64,000 nucleotides of DNA from positions 16,077 through 80,076 of IMG/VR virus record IMGVR_UViG_3300034095_002552. One strand, given 5' to 3'. This DNA comes from a virus. Positions 58,171 to 64,000 of this stretch are shown in pieces; position 1 is the stretch's first letter, and the number at the start of each line of letters is the position of its first letter. The translations under genes were made by a program, and so were the position numbers. Under the pieces are notes generated by a model. That model worked only from the letters and a program-made list of their open reading frames with translations, did not search any database and was not told the origin of the DNA.

Positions 58171-58980
58171 TTAATAGGTCATAAATATTTTTACGACTGC
58201 GTCAATAATTTCCTTTGGTTCTTGAGTAGGGGCAAAATTTTCATCCCATTCTGAAGGTTGAACTTTCCAAGAATGCTGTCTAGTTGTTGAATCTATATTA
58301 TATCCCCAACATCTCAACAATCCTTTTTTAGCATCCCAATAAAGATCTATATTGAATTGTTCTGCTCTCCCAGAGGTTGGAGATTCGACTCCATGACCAC
58401 GAAATTCAAATATGTATTTGTGATAGTGTTCGTTTTTTTTCAGCATACCAATTGGAAACATACAATATGATGGATAAGTGTTTCTTACAGCCCCAAACAA
58501 TTTCAAAGACAATTTGTTGAATCCATTGAAATCTGTTTTTGCTTTATCAATCATGGTTTCATTGAGTGATGTTAAATAATCATGAATTTCAGAAGCATAT
58601 ACTTCTTCTCTGGTGTTATGATAGCCTTCTTCAAGTGGAAATATTCTTTTGCAAATCCAATCAATATGGCCAGTAGCATCTGCGATTTTTCTTCTGGTAA
58701 TTATTTTGTAAGATCCAAGTGGAGTTAATTGCAATTGCAATGCCCCAACCTCTGAACCCCATTCAATTAAGTTTTGAAATTTTTGATTTAATCTAAGATT
58801 ACCAATTGCAGGAGAATCTAAAATCTCAGATATAATCTTACTCGAATGAATTATATCAATCGGTCCATAACCAGTAATTTTTTTGGTTCCACCTTCTGGG
58901 TCATGCAATTTTTTTTCACCAAAACCAAATGATGCCCATTCTTTAAAATTCAAATGTTTGTTATAACTATAATTACTCAT
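58171..58980 (-). CDS. Unknown protein starting with HLNFKEWASFGFGEKK, 269 aa
   Basis: An alpha/beta protein with conserved-looking stretches ITGYGPIDIIHSSKIISEILDSPAIGNL, EWGSEVGALQLQLTPLGSYKI and RKIADATGHIDWICKRIFP. The N-terminal LNFKEW motif recalls the capsid-targeting-like leads of other proteins here. I recall phage proteins with the EWGxEVGALQLQLTPLGSYK stretch, of unknown function. May be an internal virion protein. Confidence 0.74.
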   Translation of the reverse strand: MSNYSYNKHLNFKEWASFGFGEKKLHDPEGGTKKITGYGPIDIIHSSKIISEILDSPAIGNLRLNQKFQNLIEWGSEVGALQLQLTPLGSYKIITRRKIADATGHIDWICKRIFPLEEGYHNTREEVYASEIHDYLTSLNETMIDKAKTDFNGFNKLSLKLFGAVRNTYPSYCMFPIGMLKKNEHYHKYIFEFRGHGVESPTSGRAEQFNIDLYWDAKKGLLRCWGYNIDSTTRQHSWKVQPSEWDENFAPTQEPKEIIDAVVKIFMTY

Positions 58981-59020
58981 GATAATATATAGAATAGAAA
59001 ATTAATATTAGGATAAAAAA

Positions 59021-59287
59021 ATGATATCGTATAAAATTTGGACTGAAACAAAACAAAGAAAATTTGAAGACTTCAAAAATGTTATTTTACCAGCATTGAA
59101 TCTTGATTCCGAAAAGGGAATTTCAACCACTATCGATTCGTTGAGTATAGACAATTTGAAAAGCAAATTGCAAAGTTTGGAGATTTTTAAATTGTTACCA
59201 ACTAAAAAGCAACAAGAAATAATGAAAAAAATAGAAGGTGAAAAAAGTGGAACTATACTTGATTTGATCAACAATATGATCAATTAG
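59021..59287 (+). CDS. Unknown small helical protein, 88 aa
   Basis: A helical protein (WTETKQRKFEDFKNVILPAL, TKKQQEIMKKIEGEKSGTILDLINNM) with AGGATAAAAAA before its ATG. No family was recognised. Its stop (TAG) shares TTAG with the opposing gene's stop. Confidence 0.68.
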   Translation: MISYKIWTETKQRKFEDFKNVILPALNLDSEKGISTTIDSLSIDNLKSKLQSLEIFKLLPTKKQQEIMKKIEGEKSGTILDLINNMIN

Positions 59288-60057
59288 GCGTAATTTTTAA
59301 ATAGAAATTCTAACATTTTTCTATTACATAAGGTTCTCTTTGCTAGACTAGCATTGCAAGGGGTTTCGGTTGTTAAATAGTTTATCCCCATGTTGTGAAA
59401 TTTGTTTTCAATCGAACACTTGTGCTTTGGATGCATAGAGATTTTATCTTCAGATGGATGAGAAATCAAACCATTGTCGCATTCATCTCCATGTATTTTT
59501 TTGTTTCTTATGGGAAAATAATTGCTTGCAAAATCAACAATTTTTTTCCATAAATGTATTTTTTCTTCATTTGAATAATATAAGTAAAAATCGTCACATG
59601 ATGCATCTTCGTGAAGAGTCCATAATAATTCTGGCTTATCATTCTTCAATAAATTCATAATCGCTGCGGTTTCTGGCTGAAGAGTCGGCTTGCAAAAATC
59701 CCGATTAATATCAGTGTCATTTGAATTGTTTCTTGTGTTTTTTATAAAACCAGATGTATTAAGAAGTGGAATTATTTCTAATCTTATGCTTTTTGGCATA
59801 TTTGATTTTTGCATAAAATTTAAAATACCAGTAGTTCCAGCGGTTTCATTTCCGTGAATACAACCTATGATGTAAATGCTTCTATCTATGTTTGGATTGA
59901 TTGTAGCACGATATATTGGGGTTTCTGAATCTCCAATATTTGAAATAATTGCTTTTTTGCAGTTTTTTAACTGTTTTTCAAATTCTGAATACCTTGACAA
60001 ACCAGAGTCTATAAAATTATGAAAATTCATATTTGTATCTATGAAATTTAACTCCAT
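59284..60057 (-). CDS. M14-type zinc carboxypeptidase-like protein
   Basis: 257 residues. Zinc ligands fit M14: IGCIHGNETAGT (HxxE at about residues 69-72) and LLWTLHEDASCD (His at about 147). TRNNSNDTDINRDF carries the N-x-x-D-x-N-R-D substrate-binding segment. A catalytic Glu is offered by LTTETPCNA. It may trim peptidoglycan peptides, a virion or lysis role, or process peptides made by the amidoligase. No signal peptide, so cytoplasmic unless carried by the virion. Confidence 0.82.
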   Translation of the reverse strand: MELNFIDTNMNFHNFIDSGLSRYSEFEKQLKNCKKAIISNIGDSETPIYRATINPNIDRSIYIIGCIHGNETAGTTGILNFMQKSNMPKSIRLEIIPLLNTSGFIKNTRNNSNDTDINRDFCKPTLQPETAAIMNLLKNDKPELLWTLHEDASCDDFYLYYSNEEKIHLWKKIVDFASNYFPIRNKKIHGDECDNGLISHPSEDKISMHPKHKCSIENKFHNMGINYLTTETPCNASLAKRTLCNRKMLEFLFKNYA

Positions 60058-60074
60058 AAAACTTACAATATTAT

Positions 60075-60350
60075 GTGAGCAAAAAATACAGTAAAAAACA
60101 GATTAAAAAATTAGTTGATAAAAAATGTTATTTTTGTCAACAGAATGACTATTCATTGCTTGATGTCCATAGAATAATTGAAGGAAAAGATGGTGGCGAA
60201 TACCACGAAATGAACACGATAACAGTTTGTGTTCTTTGTCACAGAAAGATTCACTCAGGAAGAATGAAAGTTTTTCGTAAATATACAACAACTTTGGGAA
60301 GAATTGTTTTACATTTTGTTGATGAAAATGGTGAGGAAAAATTCGAATAG
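60075..60350 (+). CDS. HNH endonuclease-like protein
   Basis: 91 residues from a GTG start. KKCYFCQQND (zinc CxxC), LLDVHRIIEGKDGG, NTITVCVLCHRKIHSG (second CxxC and H) make a compact HNH. Small enough to be a homing fragment or a partner in packaging/nicking. The 3' end abuts the next opposite gene. Confidence 0.82.
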   Translation: MSKKYSKKQIKKLVDKKCYFCQQNDYSLLDVHRIIEGKDGGEYHEMNTITVCVLCHRKIHSGRMKVFRKYTTTLGRIVLHFVDENGEEKFE

Positions 60351-60833
60351 TTACTCGAACGGATTTAAATCAGATATCTTAACATTATAACAATCAGACT
60401 TTACAATGAAATTGTTGTCTGGATCAAAATCACCCTGTTTTAAAAATTTAGCCTTTTTGAAATAATCTTCTTTCTCAAGCCAACCTAAAATATAAGCTTT
60501 TTTCCACTGGTCATTTCTTAATTCAAGTCTTACAAATGCGTAATTGGTACATTTTTGATGAATGTTAAATGCAGCCACAGAGCATTCGTAATGAGGTTTT
60601 GGTCTTGATGTACATCTTTTTGTCTTGACATCCCAAAGTATATTGTCTTGAATAATATCGTAATCATAAGTATTGCCAACAATCCCTTTGATTATTTCAT
60701 TTGCTGCTTGCTCTCCAATAAAACCAGCCATATTCCCTAATCCGCTAGTAATTGAATTTTTTATTCTTCCCATTTCAATTGATTTTCTATTTGCCCGAAC
60801 AATCATATCATTTGTTATGCCGACTTCTAACAT
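60351..60833 (-). CDS. PD-(D/E)XK nuclease-like protein
   Basis: 160 residues. GNMAGFIGEQAANEIIKG (a helix with conserved Glu), TYDYDIIQDNILWDVKTKRC (D...DVKTK, the D-x(n)-(D/E)-x-K site) and YECSVAAFNIHQKC form the restriction-type core. It may recycle host DNA or process ends. Ribosome site AGGTG is present. Confidence 0.75.
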   Translation of the reverse strand: MLEVGITNDMIVRANRKSIEMGRIKNSITSGLGNMAGFIGEQAANEIIKGIVGNTYDYDIIQDNILWDVKTKRCTSRPKPHYECSVAAFNIHQKCTNYAFVRLELRNDQWKKAYILGWLEKEDYFKKAKFLKQGDFDPDNNFIVKSDCYNVKISDLNPFE

Positions 60834-60840
60834 GATACAC

Positions 60841-61152
60841 CTATATGTTTTTTAGAAAGAATTTTATCTTTTCATCATCCTTTATTATTTGATAAATTCT
60901 TTTTTTGGAATTTTCCTGTAAGAAATCCAATTTTTCTTTTTTGCTTGGTTTAAAATTACAACTTTTAATTATTGGTTCCAAACCAAACAGGAATATCCAT
61001 ATTCTATAAGTGCTATTGTTTAATTTGGAAGAAACAAAATTGTAAAATTTTATCCAATTCAATTTCCAAATCTTAAATATTTTTTCATATCTTGTACACA
61101 TTTGCTCGACTTGCGTTGTGTAAAATTCTTTGTCAAACTCAGGAATTATCAT
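60841..61152 (-). CDS. Unknown basic protein downstream of uvsW, 103 aa
   Basis: A basic, aromatic-rich helical protein (YEKIFKIWKLNWIKFYNFVSSKL). Its ATG overlaps the UvsW stop (ATGA), so both are made together. In T4, uvsW is likewise followed by a small gene (uvsW.1/uvsY-type neighbours), but no sequence match was recognised. Confidence 0.68.
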   Translation of the reverse strand: MIIPEFDKEFYTTQVEQMCTRYEKIFKIWKLNWIKFYNFVSSKLNNSTYRIWIFLFGLEPIIKSCNFKPSKKEKLDFLQENSKKRIYQIIKDDEKIKFFLKNI

Positions 61153-62585
61153 ATATCCACCGTATCTTTGATTTCTATTTCGTGACCTTGATCTTTTAGT
61201 ATTTTTACTCTTCTTTTGCTATGAGTCAAAAGATATGGATTTATATTGAAAATAAAATCGTAATAATTTAATTCATTTTTATCTTTAGCCGTTCTTAGAC
61301 CACGACCCATCCTTTGAATTATTTGATGATCTGCCTGACCACCAGCAGCATTGATAAGATTATGTACCTTCACATTAATCCCTGTGTTGAAAATTTGCTG
61401 AGTAGCAATTGCAACCACAGTCTCTTTTGACTGCTGTAATTGCAATACAACTTCTTTTCTTGTTTCTGTATTATCTTTTCCTTGAACCCAAAGTGAATTT
61501 TTAAGCATTTGACTCAACTTGTCTCCATGAGCAACACGATCAACCAATATAAGTGTTCTTCCAGTACATCCTTTCGCTAATCTTGTCACAATATCATTGA
61601 AATATGTGTTTTCTGCAACTCCTCTTGTTACAGCATCAAGATAAATATCATAAGGAATGGCAGGTTCGTTAATTGGATAAAATGTACACTTGCTAGAAGA
61701 AAGAATGCCTCTTTCTTGAAGCTGTGCCGTTGTTAATACTCCACCATCTGAAGACTTTATTTTAAGAACAGGTCCAAAATATCCTTTTACTTGATGTTTT
61801 TGTACTTTATCTCTTTCTCCAAATTTGAATGGAGTTGCACTAATCGCAATTCTAATATCAGCACCTTTAAGCTTCTTGTAGACCGCCATTGGAGTTTTAC
61901 TCATCATGTCATGGATTTCATCAACGATAAGACATTTTATTTTTGGAAGAACCTTTTCCATTTTCATTACCGATTGAATGCTTGCCACAGTTATGATATT
62001 TGGCTCAACGCATTTTCCCCAAAGTCTACCAAGATTGCTAAAATTCCATTTTTTTAATTCAGAATAGTTTTGTTCTGCTAGACCAATACGATTCTGCAAA
62101 ACAAGTGTCGGTGTTCTTGGTGGAAGTGATTTCAAAATCCCTAAAAGAACATTGGTCTTTCCAGCACTTGTTGGGGCAAATATAATGCCTCTTTTTTGTT
62201 TGATTGATGTGTTTATCAAATCAACCTGATAATCATAAAGCGTTACTTTTTCGGAATTTTCAGGCAACCATTGATTTAAAAAATTTTCATTTATATTTTC
62301 AATTTCAAATTTCGTATTCGTTCTTTTGTCTTGAATTTCATATTCCATTCCAAAATGCTTCAAAGCAGCAGATATTTCAGGAATTAATCCTGTAAGAAAT
62401 CTCCCAGTCTCTTTTTTAAAAAATTCAGTGTAACCATCCCAAATCCTTTGTTTATACAATCTGCTTCTGAAATAATTTTTTTCACGAAATCTTAAGGCAT
62501 CCCAAAGAGTAGCTTTTATATTTTGGTCGGTTGTTATCAATTGCGAATAATCGTTTTCAATGACCAAAAGTGTGTTTTTTTCCAT
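61149..62585 (-). CDS. uvsW: UvsW-like SF2 DNA/RNA helicase
   Basis: 478 residues. N-terminal UvsW domain (1-100) with an ALRFREKNYFRSRLYKQRIWDG stretch. The motor carries APTSAGKTN (Walker A, about 138-146), CLIVDEIHD (DExH), AISATPF (motif III), and IQRMGRGLRT (motif VI). T4 UvsW (503 residues) removes R-loops and remodels forks to switch origin use to recombination-dependent replication. Ribosome site AGGAAAAG. An inverted repeat lies 20 bp upstream of the start. Confidence 0.92.
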   Translation of the reverse strand: MEKNTLLVIENDYSQLITTDQNIKATLWDALRFREKNYFRSRLYKQRIWDGYTEFFKKETGRFLTGLIPEISAALKHFGMEYEIQDKRTNTKFEIENINENFLNQWLPENSEKVTLYDYQVDLINTSIKQKRGIIFAPTSAGKTNVLLGILKSLPPRTPTLVLQNRIGLAEQNYSELKKWNFSNLGRLWGKCVEPNIITVASIQSVMKMEKVLPKIKCLIVDEIHDMMSKTPMAVYKKLKGADIRIAISATPFKFGERDKVQKHQVKGYFGPVLKIKSSDGGVLTTAQLQERGILSSSKCTFYPINEPAIPYDIYLDAVTRGVAENTYFNDIVTRLAKGCTGRTLILVDRVAHGDKLSQMLKNSLWVQGKDNTETRKEVVLQLQQSKETVVAIATQQIFNTGINVKVHNLINAAGGQADHQIIQRMGRGLRTAKDKNELNYYDFIFNINPYLLTHSKRRVKILKDQGHEIEIKDTVDI

Positions 62586-62605
62586 ATTCTTTTCCTAAAA
62601 ATTCA

Positions 62606-62627
62606 TTTTCATCTAGATAGATGAAAA
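62606..62627 (-). promoter_or_regulatory. Perfect 9-bp inverted repeat in the uvsW leader
   Basis: TTTTCATCT and AGATGAAAA flank AGAT. The repeat lies 20 bp upstream of the uvsW start. It may be an mRNA hairpin controlling translation or a protein operator. Confidence 0.5.
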
Positions 62628-62696
62628 GATCAATGTCTTATTTGAAAAATAATTTTTATTATGTGATTTATTTTTCTAAATACAACAGGAGGAATT

Positions 62697-64000
<1,304 letters not shown>

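Overview
The window is a slice of a large, AT-rich, strictly lytic-looking tailed phage genome with a contractile tail (myovirus). The evidence is a T4-type tail block (tail-sheath stabiliser, sheath, two tail-tube paralogues, baseplate-hub protein), a T4-type late sigma factor (gp55-like), and a T4-type recombination/replication set (gp46/gp47, gp32, UvsX, UvsW, Dda and a DnaB/gp41-type helicase). The DNA polymerase is family A, not T4-like family B. About 84 genes are packed almost without gaps, the strand changes often, and many genes are joined by ATGA overlaps. No integrase, ribosomal gene, transposase or tRNA was seen. The host cannot be read from the sequence. Some cargo genes (a CXXCH lipoprotein, a Cys-rich DWGVC protein, a DUF350 protein, an RCC1/Cys-rich protein) look bacterial and suggest a Gram-negative-type host with an extracytoplasmic redox system.

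Layout. 1-4.3 kb: tail genes. 4.3-8.4 kb: late sigma factor, two glycosyltransferases and small unknowns. 8.4-12.9 kb: baseplate-hub gene with a likely -1 frameshift extension, a structural protein, and a MoxR ATPase/VWA-metallopeptidase pair. 12.9-24.6 kb (minus strand): STAS protein, Holliday-junction-type nuclease, class II glutamine amidotransferase, CTP synthase, B12-dependent ribonucleotide reductase, and gp47/gp46 separated by two GT-A-like genes. 24.7-30.3 kb: accessory genes, Dda helicase and a DnaQ-type exonuclease. 30.3-35.6 kb: methyltransferase, seven-bladed RCC1 protein, zinc-finger nuclease, cupin and dNMP kinase. 35.6-45.8 kb: Hel308-like helicase, HNH, amidoligase, sigma-70-like factor, UvsX, and gp32 with an unusual RNA leader. 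45.8-49.5 kb: UDP-galactopyranose mutase with a glycosyltransferase, dCMP deaminase and an acetyltransferase. 49.5-53.6 kb: replicative helicase, sigma-like protein and DNA polymerase. 53.6-54.2 kb: the only long gene-free stretch, which looks like a structured RNA or origin. 54.2-62.6 kb: DUF3431, TAGT-type glycosyltransferase, methyltransferase, anchored thioredoxin, M14 peptidase, two nucleases and UvsW. 62.7-64 kb: a structural protein and a collagen-like protein that runs off the end.

How it fits together. The phage makes its own dNTPs (class II RNR, CTP synthase, dCMP deaminase, dNMP kinase) and replicates with PolA, the gp41-type helicase, gp32 and UvsX. Transcription is probably reprogrammed by two or three sigma-type proteins plus a STAS protein. 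Many glycosylation genes suggest that virions, host surface or DNA are decorated. The signals most worth following are the three covarying hairpins in the gp32 leader, the structured intergenic region near 53.7-54.1 kb, and the putative frameshift in the baseplate-hub gene.
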